The notes under the pieces are model-generated. The model was not told where the DNA came from and ran no database searches. It was given only the letters and a program-made list of their open reading frames with translations. This document shows, piece after piece, positions 50,901 to 57,731 of a stretch of 64,000 bases of DNA; the first letter of the stretch is position 1; each line of letters opens with the position of its first letter. The stretch is from Temnopleurus reevesii (taxonomy: Eukaryota > Echinodermata > Echinoidea > Temnopleuroida > Temnopleuridae): NCBI GenBank assembly GCA_036244855.1, contig BQKZ01000381.1, positions 89,931 to 153,930 of the forward strand, given 5' to 3'. The position numbers were made by a program, and so were the translations under genes.

Positions 50901-51739
50901 CAAAATAGCCACATTACAAATGTATTAATATCATCAATACTTGGTCTTACAAGTTATGATTTTCTTATAAAAGTTAAGTTGTGGGAATCAGATTCTTTAC
51001 TAGTATATCATTATACATTCAAGAAAAATAGAAATTGACATGAATAATGATTAANNNNNNNNNNNNNNNNNNNNNNNNNNNNNNNNNNNNNNNNNNNNNN
51101 NNNNNNNNNNNNNNNNNNNNNNNNNNNNNNNNNNNNNNNNNNNNNNNNNNNNNNNNNNNNNNNNNNNNNNNNNNNNNNNNNNNNNNNNNNNNNNNNNNNN
51201 NNNNNNNNNNNNNNNNNNNNNNNNNNNNNNNNNNNNNNNNNNNNNNNNNNNNNNNNNNNNNNNNNNNNNNNNNNNNNNNNNNNNNNNNNNNNNNNNNNNN
51301 NNNNNNNNNNNNNNNNNNNNNNNNNNNNNNNNNNNNNNNNNNNNNNNNNNNNNNNNNNNNNNNNNNNNNNNNNNNNNNNNNNNNNNNNNNNNNNNNNNNN
51401 NNNNNNNNNNNNNNNNNNNNNNNNNNNNNNNNNNNNNNNNNNNNNNNNNNNNNNNNNNNNNNNNNNNNNNNNNNNNNNNNNNNNNNNNNNNNNNNNNNNN
51501 NNNNNNNNNNNNNNNNNNNNNNNNNNNNNNNNNNNNNNNNNNNNNNNNNNNNNNNNNNNNNNNNNNNNNNNNNNNNNNNNNNNNNNNNNNNCCCTGTGAC
51601 CTTTGACCTTTGACCCACTGACCCCAAAATCTAATCAGTTCATCCTCACATGGTTATACATACTTGAGCCAAGTTTGGTCAAAATCCGTCCAGCGGTTCT
51701 GAACTTATCGCGGTAACAAGGTCCGGACGGACGCACGGA

Positions 51740-51783
<44 letters not shown>

Positions 51784-53893
51784 CGGACGGACAACCCGAA
51801 AACATAATGCCTCCGGCACCACCTTACGGTGGCGGAGGCATAAAAACTACAAAATATAATCCACAAGAGTTTGATAACAATACCTGTTGGGCATTGTAAG
51901 TGCAATAACAATGCCAGAGGCTCGTATCTCTTTCGTATCTTCCTCCTCATCTTCCTCTTCTTCAGTATCTTCTGTATCTTCTGCATCCTCATCTCTCCTC
52001 TTCTTCTTCCGGTATCCATCCTCCTCATCTCTTCCATTCTCAATGACTTTCATCTGGTGAGAGGATTTCTCATTGACAGTTGATGTTTTAGATTCTCTGT
52101 ATGTCTGTAAATAAATAAGTAAAATAATAAAGTATACATATAAATATTACTAACTGTTGATGAACAATGTCAAAATAGCCACATTACAAATGTATTAATA
52201 TCATCAATACTTGGTCTTACAAGTTATGATTTTCTTATAAAAGTTAAGTTGTGGGAATCAGATTCTTTACTAGTATATCATTATACATTCAAGAAAAATA
52301 GAAATTGACATGAATAATGATTAAGGATGTATAATTATTTGTGATATTCCAATTAAATTGTTAAGTCCAAAAGGGCTTTATGACAAAATCATCTTAAACA
52401 AGATTTAAACTCAACTATAGTATAAGTAGGATATTTATCATTTGGGCAATTCCACGGTAACGGAAGGACATTCAGACAAACATTTTAAAGTTCAAGCAAG
52501 AACTGCAAGAAAACAAGTGATATATGCATGTTAATGAGGTCGGCAACGGAAGGACGTCATAATGTCCTTCTGTTACCGACCTCATTAAAAGGCATATCTT
52601 AATACTGATTCAGAGATTCAACAAAAAATATCAGTGGATATTGAAGAATTTTGTTCTAGCCTTCCTTTTGCAAGGTTTAAAATGCTCTTCCATCACTTGT
52701 TATCTTACAGTTCTTGCTTGAACTTTAACATTTTTGTCTGAATGTGGGCTCATTTAGCGTGGAATTGCCCATTTGTACAAGAGAATGATTAAAATATTAT
52801 AATACAAGGCAAACAAAATTGGTTTGTTAGCCTACATGTACACATGCAGATTTGAAATAATGATAATGATAATGCAGCTGATATTGGGCTGTCCAGCCGT
52901 CTCTCTCCGCTCTCTTCTTTTAACTTCTTTAATTTGTTATAATTTTGCTGCTTGCCATGCTTTTTAATGGAGTGATTCTTGTAATGTTTTCTTATGATGT
53001 ATATATAATCTTTATTTTCTTCTGTATGTTGTGTATATTTTCCATTTTTTGTATTTGTTGTGTTATCTTTTATGACGGAAATAAAACAAACAAACAAACA
53101 AAGTGAAAGCATTTGAACTCACCATCTCAGAATATCCTGCAGCTTGGACCTCATATGCTGCGTTCTTAACAACTGAGTCATCTTGGTGCTTTTGAATCTA
53201 AAGAGAAACAAAGATCAATTTTGGAAATGAATAACTTTTTTTCAATTCCACTTTTAACAGATATCTAAACTTAACAAAGAAGTGTATAAATGCATATTGA
53301 TGGGTAGAATGATTCTTATTGCTCAGATAGGGCAGGGGACGGAGTGCACAGGAGATCCTGTATTTTTTACACTTTAATTTGTTTTATTTTTGAAACCCTA
53401 CAATCATCAATTAAGGAACAGATAAGTTGAACATCAATACTTGAAATATGCACAAATATAAATATGCAAGGAGTAGTCTTCATTCAAGTTCAATTGAATT
53501 TCAATGTTTTCTATTTCATCAAGAATAAGAGCAAACATCTATATGGTAAAGAATATATAATGTAAAAGAATGAGGAGACAGCTTGGAAGGTTTAAGTCTG
53601 AAAGGTGCTGCCACCAGATAAATGCAAATGATATACAATACAGAACAAGTAACATTGAATGAACAAAAATGAATAATGTACATATAGCTCGCGTATCAAA
53701 ATATAGAAGTTGTCAAAGAGTTTCATAGACTACTTACCCTATCCTTGGCGAGTTCTTTGACAAAGCATCTTGAGATGATGATAGCCAAGATGACCCCTAG
53801 AATGACCCCAAAGATGACCGCCAAACTGACCTCCAGAGCATCTAGTCTCCAGGTGGAGGTCGGGATGATGGATGCTATCTCCACACAAGACAT
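29736..53893 (-). CDS. EVC: EVC (Ellis-van Creveld protein), whole gene
   Basis: Twenty-one coding exons, taking one copy of each duplicated set, give 2817 nt in a single frame: 938 residues plus TAA (human EVC is 992). Residues about 19-44 form an N-terminal membrane anchor (LEVSLAVIFGVILGVILAII) followed by a Lys/Arg-rich cytosolic stretch and a very acidic variable patch. From residue 150 to 850 the protein is mostly coiled coil. Matches to vertebrate EVC as I recall it: GIVIALTMPN against the post-anchor ITAFALKAKVIYP region, LQERESVFVHILQILLGRFV against [33 protein letters not shown] against AEQNFISELAAL, and a Lys/Pro tail. In vertebrates EVC and EVC2 form a membrane complex in the EvC zone at the cilium base that binds Smoothened and passes Hedgehog signals. 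Here EVC2 is the divergent neighbour. The region contains several redundant exon copies (allelic or assembly). Confidence 0.9.
29987..30047 (-). pseudogene. decayed partial copy of EVC exon 22
   Basis: Same relic as 26533-26593: acceptor and first ~60 bp of the last exon only. Confidence 0.75.
30532..30622 (-). CDS. EVC: EVC exon 21
   Basis: 91 nt, [20 protein letters not shown]... Acceptor CTCTGTGCAG, donor AGCAG|GTGAGT. Confidence 0.9.
30973..31052 (-). pseudogene. decayed copy of EVC exon 20
   Basis: Shares TTGTTCAAAAGTATCTTC- and TTCATTCTGTTTCAG-type blocks with exon 20 in the same order, but without frame or splice sites. Confidence 0.55.
31126..31276 (-). CDS. EVC: EVC exon 20
   Basis: 151 nt coiled-coil exon, GALQMMTKILESNRQKQALR then LEQEMKVETLKQKEEL. 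Only one intact copy in the window. Phase 2 in, 0 out. Confidence 0.9.
32430..33193. repeat. dispersed repeat of ~160 bp tandem units with 3' hairpin, copy 1
   Basis: About four units share CTGTGACCTTTGACCTTTGA, CTAATCAGTTCATCCTCACA and GGTCAAAATCTGT, ending in GAACTTAxTGCGGTAACAAG. The last unit continues into a (GGAC)n tract, CAACCCGAAAACATAATGCC and a hairpin GCCTCC...GGTGGCGGAGGC followed by ATAAAAAA. The same 3' end occurs at 51592-51843. An interspersed element with internal tandem copies; class unknown. Confidence 0.75.
33717..34329. mobile_element. foldback MITE, family B, copy 2
   Basis: About 613 bp with ends TTTAAAGGGGAACC and GGTTTCCCTTTAAA and long inverted arms (AAACTGTGAAAATTTGAG... 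against its reverse complement at about 34235-34270). The centre holds a second inverted pair around TGACGTCATGTCGGACAAC and GTTGTCCGACATGACGTCAC. No transposase. Confidence 0.8.
34469..34537 (-). CDS. EVC: EVC exon 19
   Basis: 69 nt, SLAEELKRSEAKPTSDGRRD, a short polar link between coiled coils. Donor GC|GTAAGT. Confidence 0.88.
35040..35342. mobile_element. partial foldback MITE, family B, copy 3
   Basis: Only the right half is recognisable: GAGAGTTCTCCATGTTGGCA, TCAAATTTTCACAGTATGAT and the end GAAGTTCCCCTTTAAAG. These match 19942-20540 in reverse order. Confidence 0.65.
35397..35575 (-). CDS. EVC: EVC exon 18
   Basis: 179 nt, coiled coil DQLVDSIADGNMVSERKTER ... HRMETMKLMRE. Confidence 0.92.
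36037..36246 (-). CDS. EVC: EVC exon 17
   Basis: 210 nt, RKELEAEAQAMRDEQAAAIL ... VIKKLDKAVKDLQ, strongly helical. Phase 0 both ends. Confidence 0.92.
36669..36789 (-). CDS. EVC: EVC exon 16
   Basis: 121 nt, LGAKLAKRKARYESIKEQHA then an acidic EDEEEES patch. Confidence 0.9.
37271..37360 (-). CDS. EVC: EVC exon 15
   Basis: 90 nt, SKRQIMLQHEQNVSALNNHL, coiled coil. Confidence 0.9.
37754..37931 (-). CDS. EVC: EVC exon 14
   Basis: 178 nt, QLDQEKNRQSMLLQEKIELR ... Gln/Glu-rich coiled coil. Confidence 0.92.
38171..38198. repeat. (ATC)n microsatellite
   Basis: About nine tandem CAT/ATC triplets in an EVC intron. Confidence 0.9.
38403..38544 (-). CDS. EVC: EVC exon 13
   Basis: 142 nt, TLEEERVKELGDKDKSVFEE ... 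VKKHQNNVAAYE. This copy is continuous with exon 14 and is the one to use. Confidence 0.9.
39133..39231 (-). CDS. EVC: EVC exon 12 (copy c)
   Basis: 99 nt, AHHDLLENQRNEKNDLVDEL ... SLLRK, phase 0 in and out. A second copy is at 42568. Confidence 0.9.
39465..39733. repeat. long polypurine tract, (GAA/GAG/GGAAGA)n
   Basis: About 270 bases that are almost all A and G, with repeats of GAAGAA and then GGAAGA. The equivalent intron copy at 42955-43000 has only a short (GAA)n, so the tract is length-variable between copies. Lys/Glu-rich frames here are not genes. Confidence 0.9.
39872..40020 (-). CDS. EVC: EVC exon 11 (copy c)
   Basis: 149 nt, VSKQSQELAEKLQQHRERKL ... VVNPTDFVE. Also present at 43124 and 44236. 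Confidence 0.9.
40198..40600. repeat. short recurrent motif GGTGGCAGC(A/G)GTGGGATA in a duplicated unit
   Basis: Two units about 350 bp apart each run GACACTTGGATC (or GGCACTTGGATC) and then, 30-40 bases later, GGTGGCAGC(A/G)GTGGGATATA. The same 18-base core recurs at 43412, 44526, 62064 and 62186. Confidence 0.6.
40846..40901 (-). CDS. EVC: EVC exon 10 (copy c)
   Basis: 56 nt, ILKQYQADVEKIQEAHNA. Two other copies at 44009 and 45121 read ILKEYQADVEKIQENHKA. Each copy is phase 2 in, so only one may be spliced in. Confidence 0.85.
41831..41831. other. single-N contig join
   Basis: Sequence after the N repeats that from about 38384 onward (exons 13, 12, 11 and 10 again) with a few per cent divergence. 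Confidence 0.85.
41852..41993 (-). CDS. EVC: EVC exon 13, redundant copy b
   Basis: 142 nt. Differs from 38403-38544 by a few bases, including one Lys to Arg change (DKDRS for DKDKS). Confidence 0.8.
42568..42666 (-). CDS. EVC: EVC exon 12, redundant copy b
   Basis: 99 nt, same protein as 39133-39231. Confidence 0.8.
43124..43272 (-). CDS. EVC: EVC exon 11, redundant copy b
   Basis: 149 nt. One residue differs from the other copies (KLASKAP for KLAAKAP). Confidence 0.8.
44009..44064 (-). CDS. EVC: EVC exon 10, redundant copy b
   Basis: 56 nt, identical to 45121-45176. Confidence 0.8.
44215..44215. other. single-N contig join
   Basis: The ~1.1 kb after the N (44216-45325) is almost base-for-base the ~1.1 kb before it (43104-44214). 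This is an unmerged contig overlap. Confidence 0.9.
44236..44384 (-). CDS. EVC: EVC exon 11, copy a
   Basis: 149 nt, same protein as copy c. It lies immediately downstream of exon 10 copy a. Confidence 0.85.
45121..45176 (-). CDS. EVC: EVC exon 10, copy a
   Basis: 56 nt, continuous with exon 9, hence the natural partner of it. Confidence 0.85.
45797..45957 (-). CDS. EVC: EVC exon 9
   Basis: 161 nt, ILHERLSKRQALSEQYAQVT ... RELNQSQAK. Acceptor AAATCTAG, donor AGAG|GTTATT. Confidence 0.9.
46027..46110 (-). pseudogene. decayed partial copy of EVC exon 9
   Basis: Shares CACCTGGGC(A/G)T(A/G)CTGTTC and GACAG(C/T)GCTTG with exon 9, which lies 100 bp away, but has lost frame. It sits in intron 8. 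Confidence 0.7.
46570..46653 (-). CDS. EVC: EVC exon 8
   Basis: 84 nt, VEAIMKKLLENMSAAERMIG, aligning with the vertebrate LMMTLTERMIAAEGLL segment. Confidence 0.9.
47138..47320. mobile_element. MITE, family D, copy 2
   Basis: About 180 bp. Ends AAGGCCCCAGCACACCAAAC and its counterpart GTTTGGTGTGCGCGGGCCTTT are inverted; inner blocks GGCACGGC and GCCGTGCC pair as well. GC-rich compared with its surroundings and related to 19686-19866. Overlapping open frames on both strands are by-products of the GC content. Confidence 0.8.
47541..47615 (-). CDS. EVC: EVC exon 7
   Basis: 75 nt, DGLVQDAQIKVKDRLNREAG, phase 0 both ends. Confidence 0.9.
48165..48407 (-). CDS. EVC: EVC exon 6
   Basis: 243 nt, VFVHILQILLGRFVTAEKME ... 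matches the [13 protein letters not shown] region of vertebrate EVC. One copy only. Confidence 0.93.
49041..49125 (-). CDS. EVC: EVC exon 5, copy a
   Basis: 85 nt, EKTLVELSLQDFQATKSMEK. Six bases differ from the copy at 49653-49737 and all are synonymous. Contiguous with exon 6. Confidence 0.88.
49349..49462. repeat. dispersed repeat related to 10341-10505
   Basis: Begins ACAGTGGAACTTTGTTATAA with the usual TACCTGTTGTTACAAGG and CTCTTTATAA blocks. It is cut by the contig join at 49463. Confidence 0.55.
49463..49463. other. single-N contig join
   Basis: The following sequence repeats 48857 onward, including exon 5. Confidence 0.85.
49653..49737 (-). CDS. EVC: EVC exon 5, redundant copy b
   Basis: 85 nt, same protein as copy a. 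Splicing b into a would begin with TGA, so they cannot both be used. Confidence 0.82.
49885..49960. repeat. short dispersed element with (TAA)n and TATAGCGCAxxGGTCC
   Basis: An (ATA/TAA)n stretch followed by TGGTGGCTACTTATATAGCG and a GCTCATGGCGCTCTAG end. A related start (CTTATATAGCGCATAAAAC after (AAT)n) is at 60378-60420. Confidence 0.5.
50608..50834 (-). CDS. EVC: EVC exon 4, redundant copy a
   Basis: 227 nt. Six bases longer than the copy at 51884 and several residues differ in the acidic patch (EEEEEEEQEGDSREMQVSG here), while flanks are the same. Confidence 0.82.
51055..51591. other. assembly gap (537 N)
   Basis: Separates two copies of EVC exon 4 and its upstream intron. Confidence 0.95.
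51592..51843. repeat. dispersed repeat with (ACGC)n and 3' hairpin, copy 2
   Basis: Same unit and 3' end as 32430-33193, with the GGAC tract expanded to about 15 ACGC repeats (51730-51785). It ends in the GCCTCCGGCACC...GGTGGCGGAGGC hairpin next to EVC exon 4 copy b. Exon 4 copy a lacks it at the same place, so it is a likely insertion difference between the copies. Confidence 0.75.
51884..52104 (-). CDS. EVC: EVC exon 4, copy b
   Basis: 221 nt, TYRESKTSTVNEKSSHQMKV, then RKKKRRDEDAEDTEDTEEEE and GIVIALTMPN. The last matches the conserved stretch after the anchor in vertebrate EVC. Contiguous with exon 3. Confidence 0.88.
52444..52770. mobile_element. nested palindromic element
   Basis: 327 bp. 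The outer ends GGGCAATTCCACG and CGTGGAATTGCCC are inverted. The arms AAAGTTCAAGCAAGAACTG and CAGTTCTTGCTTGAACTTT are inverted. A separate inner palindrome, AATGAGGTCGG...CCGACCTCATT with GGAAGGAC(G/A) and GTCCTTC, lies at about 52533-52588. No coding capacity. Confidence 0.8.
53123..53197 (-). CDS. EVC: EVC exon 3
   Basis: 75 nt, IQKHQDDSVVKNAAYEVQAA, the cytosolic stretch just after the membrane anchor. Confidence 0.88.
53738..53893 (-). CDS. EVC: EVC exon 2 (start exon, membrane anchor)
   Basis: The exon spans 53738-53911. The ATG at 53893 opens MSCVEIASIIPTSTWRLDAL and then the 25-residue hydrophobic anchor up to SRCF. It is the first ATG after acceptor TTTCCAG and leads straight into the frame of the other exons. 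Confidence 0.9.
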
Positions 53894-53932
53894 CTTCAAT
53901 CTACCTCATTCCTGGAAACAAGAAAGATATAG

Positions 53933-54178
53933 AATAATAAGATGACCGCTAAACTAACCTCCAGAGCATCCAGCCTCCAGGTGGAGGTCGGGATGATGGA
54001 TGCTATCTCCACACAAGACATCTTCAATCTACATGTACCTCACTCCTGGAAACAAGAAACATATAGAATAATAAGATGACCGCTAAACTGACCTCCAGAG
54101 CATCTAGTCTCCAGGTGGAGGTCGGAATGATGGAAGCTATCTCCACGCAAGACATCGTCAATCTACTTCATTCCTGGA
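53933..54178 (-). repeat. two truncated tandem copies of the EVC start exon
   Basis: At about 53940-54046 and 54073-54172 the acceptor TTTCCAG, the ATG and the first ~26 codons recur almost unchanged. Both copies stop inside the membrane anchor (…EVSLAVI) where the sequence jumps back to the TCTTATTATTCTATA spacer, with no donor. Period about 120-135 bp. Confidence 0.85.
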
Positions 54179-54250
54179 AATAAGAATATATATGTCATTA
54201 TAGAGTATAATATTAAGATAATGAGATATATATCAACTTTCTTGGTATGT

Positions 54251-54412
54251 GTTTCACCAAGTTACGAAAGACTTTTAGAACTACTTTACGCACGACTGGA
54301 ATCACACCTTGTGCTGATCTTAAAAAGAATGGTACATGCATTACACTCGTTAACGTAGTCCATTATTTCTTAAAGTCGTGCGTAACTTTAAGAACAACAA
54401 GGTGAATCATCG
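54251..54412. repeat. inverted dispersed repeat (GTTTCACCAAGTT..)
   Basis: GTTTCACCAAGTTACGAAAG at the left and an imperfect reverse complement at the right, with CGCACGACT and AGTCGTGCG inside. Related pieces occur at 34715-34960 and 35341-35366. Confidence 0.6.
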
Positions 54413-55420
54413 CCAAGATTATGCAAAAGGGTAAAAAAAAAAGAGACTGAGAGGAGTTTACAGGCTGCTAAACTTTTTTGATATCTTTACCCAAACCCCT
54501 TAAAATATCTTTGTCAGTATCTAACTTCACTTGGAAACTTAAAAAACTCTGTATCTCTAATAGTTATGAATCATAAATCTGCAAATACTGTTCAAATTAT
54601 CTGGGTGATATATCAATCTTTCAAATTTAAAATCACTGATCTATTTATTCATAAAAATATAATTATAAATCAATTTCAATGGCAGAATATTATATATTAG
54701 TCATAAGCAAGATCAAAAATATTCAAATTAAAACAAAAGGAAAATACAATTGGAAATCAATGTAATATTTTATAAAGAGTAATTAGTTCCTCTCTCAAAG
54801 AGTCCTTCTCACAAATCTAAACATCTTAGAATATAAAATTCTTGACTATTTCTTCATTTCCACAATAGAGCACATTCAAAATCTTAATGTTTATTGATTC
54901 TGGCCAAAGATTTGATAGAATCATGCAATTGAACTACATGTAATGGTGGATGCACCTTTCCTTTTGCTGAAACAGTGTATATGTGCATCCGTATGCATCC
55001 ATTTGTCAGGTTTGTCTTTCTTGCAAAAAAAAAATTACTGCAAAGAATAGACAGCATCAATCTTTTGGATTAACAATGAATCAATTAACATTAATCAGAT
55101 TCTTGTATTGTATGTTTTTTCGGAACAATTGCATCAATGATATACCCATAACAACGCGACAGGTGCCTAGGCTATACTCCATTGCAGAGCGGCATTCCCC
55201 ACCCATAGTCTGATACGGTACCCCCATGTGGTAGTAAAACCATCGGCCTTCTCCCCCGTCGACCCTTTATGGATTTCCGTGCTCAATAAACTCCTCAACT
55301 ATAATATTTGGGTAAGATTGTACGTAATTAAGTCGTGTTCAAGATAAAAATCAGGGTACCATTCTCTAACAAAGTGATTAAGATTTGCCAATATATATAA
55401 AATATGTGAATTAACATTAC

Positions 55421-55500
55421 CTTGTCGCTCTTTTCGTGAAGAATAATAGGTTACGCAAACACGTAGAGATCCACTTCGCAGAGATATTTGCTCCAGAAAT
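55421..55500 (-). other. EVC: probable non-coding exon 1 of EVC
   Basis: The donor GCGACAAG|GTAATG on the minus strand at 55421/55420 is the only good donor between the start exon and the EVC2 side, and joins the acceptor at 53912. The 5' limit is a guess, set by the CCAAT boxes. Confidence 0.5.
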
Positions 55501-55504
55501 CTCT

Positions 55505-55600
55505 ACTTAACGCCAATTGACCAATCAGCATCCGTAAATTTGACGTCATTCACACAGCAAAGCTTGGTGTTTCTAGGGATACGTGATTTCTTAGAGCTCT
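55505..55600. promoter_or_regulatory. EVC/EVC2 divergent promoter
   Basis: Contains CCAAT (55513-55517), CCAATCAG (55521-55528) and a perfect CRE, TGACGTCA (55541-55548), within 40 bp. An imperfect RFX X-box-like sequence, GTTTCTAGGGATAC, is at 55570-55583. No TATA box. CCAAT plus CRE without TATA is typical of bidirectional promoters. Start sites are not visible in sequence, so limits are approximate. Confidence 0.6.
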
Positions 55601-55643
55601 TTAAAGCCGCTTTTAAATGCTGATTATCTGGTGATACGAAAAG
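55600..55643 (+). other. EVC2: probable non-coding exon 1 of EVC2
   Basis: Donor GAAAAG|GTAATG at 55643/55644 pairs with acceptor ATCTACTACAG ending at 56938. The 5' limit is a guess. Confidence 0.5.
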
Positions 55644-56938
55644 GTAATGACAATTTTGAGTAATACTTAGGAAACTTTAATCTACGTTGAACGGGTTTCT
55701 GTGAGCTTGATTAATTTCATTGAGGGGAAGATTGGTAGATTTAGTGATATTTTTGACATATCACGTCGAGAAATTGTATACACATGTTGTGAGTGTTCCT
55801 ATGGCTATTGTACGTGGGTGAGAACGTAATGAGAGGGGTGCGTGTGGTCAATAATTGATTGCATTGTGTACAATAATACACAAGGCGTTTGCTTTATAGC
55901 TGATACATGTAAGGAAGGGTAATGCAAAGGAGCGTGTTCGGGATAGCTGTGGCTGAGGGGGTCGTCCCAGTGTGGTACAAAATGAAAAAAATATGAAAAA
56001 AATATTCTAGAGCCGTAGAGGCTTTACCAGCTATGAATGTCCATGCGCATGATGCCTTGAGTAGGCCCTAATCTGATATTCATTGTAGCAGCATCCATGA
56101 AAATAAAAGTACCAATATATCCTTTTATTATATTATGTTTTAGATATTCATCAAATATCCTATTGGATTACGTTCAATCATGGACCGAGAATTCTGTGCA
56201 ATGTGTGTTTGTATGATATCTTTCTGTTTGCCAGAATAAACACCTGTTACCCGGGCATGACCCCCTCCTATTCTCGCTAATTCATCCCCTAGTTGCCTTA
56301 ATAGTTACTGATCCATTTTATTAGCTCCTTTTTATAATATGTTTGATATTTACAATATAAGCTTTATACTGTATTAGAATGAACCTATATGCCTACTCCA
56401 TAAATCGTATTTTAAAAGAAATGATACAAAACTTCTTGCAGAAATTATTGATTTGATACATTGAATTATAATTACAAAATTATTTCATAAGGTAATCATT
56501 AATGCTTAAAGCCATTGTTTAACATTGTTTTCATTAAAAAAATTCTCAACTGCCAGGTCCTAGAGGTTATCTGAAAGGTTGATGGTGCATATAAACTAAA
56601 CTGGGAAAATATTAGGCTTTAAAATTAATGTTTAGTGCTTGAAACAAGCGAAAATTTAAAACATCGCCTCCGCCTCCATAGGCTTTGTACAGGAATGAAT
56701 GCGTCATCCTGACGCTTTAATTCAATGTACATAGATATCTTGATAGTGCATGAATAATTTTCTTTATTTTTGGATCCTCTGTTGATTTTTCATCTATCTG
56801 AATATATTTAGGTAGGACAGACAGCTTGCTTTGAGAATTTTTTAAATTGTGCAACTGTAATGTGTGACAATGTCTTTAATGACCAACCATTATCTCAATA
56901 TCTACCCTCATTATCTAACTATTTTTTATCTACTACAG
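55644..56938. other. EVC2 intron 1
   Basis: No coding exon or repeat end recognised. Confidence 0.5.
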
Positions 56939-56944
56939 GCGAAA

Positions 56945-56992
56945 ATGGGAGATAAAAGTAGAGGAGGAACACATTCACAAAAATTTGTTTAA
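56945..56992 (+). CDS. upstream ORF in the EVC2 5' UTR
   Basis: ATG at 56945 opens 15 codons (MGDKSRGGTHSQKFV) and stops at TAA 56990-56992, 12 bases before the EVC2 start. It begins a few bases after the exon 2 acceptor. It could lower EVC2 translation; inference only. Confidence 0.4.
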   Translation: MGDKSRGGTHSQKFV

Positions 56993-57004
56993 TCTCCAAT
57001 AACC

Positions 57005-57731
57005 ATGGCCAAACTTCTCAAGAACACGAGATGGAGTTCAATGTCTCCCAGCATCCTGCCCAACATCCTCATCCTCCTGGTGTCACTGACCATCATCCAT
57101 GGAGATGTCTTAGAGACGGTGACCACCCCCTCATCACCCATCTCTTCCATGACACTCCTCTTAGAGGCGCAGAGTGGAGCAGACAAACCTGGACCAGAGT
57201 CTGTCCTGCTCACAGACCCAGTCGATGTGTCTTTCAATCTCAGTCTTGCTAGCAACGCCACCATCTACAACGCAAGCATTTCCATCCTCCTCCCAGGCGA
57301 GTTCATCCTACCTGCCAACCAGAATGTGACGGTTACCCTTGGTGATAATATTGTGTCCAGTCTTTTGAATGAAACTGTCAGTTATGTCCAGTCGCTGACC
57401 ATTGATCTAGGGACTATCCAGAACTTAAATACATCATACAATCTAACGGATCTCATCAAGGTTTCATTCACTGCAAACCTTGTAGAGAAGATCAGCTATA
57501 TAGGAGATACATTTTTCTTCTCAGTGTTTGTATCTTTCACTGAAAGTGTGAACGAAACGACTCAGGTGGTGACAAGCAGTATTGAATATGCCGGGCCTGG
57601 GATAAGGACACAGTTTAGCAACTCTGGTTTTTCTGTGAATGATGGTGATTTTATTCCTGATCGAGAAACGGTTGTGAATGTTTTCATGGACTTCCCGCCA
57701 TACAATTTGTCGGATGTTTCCTTCCTTTTAG
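57005..57731 (+). CDS. EVC2: EVC2 exon 2 (start exon)
   Basis: ATG in a strong context (AACCATGG). 727 nt: signal peptide and residues 34-242, a beta-rich domain with sequons NATI, NASI, NVTV, NETV, NTSY, NLTD, NETT and NLSD. Donor TTTTAG|GTACGT. Confidence 0.92.

Noticed and set aside
51019..51627. Frames crossing the 537-base gap
   Set aside because: Same artefact of N codons.
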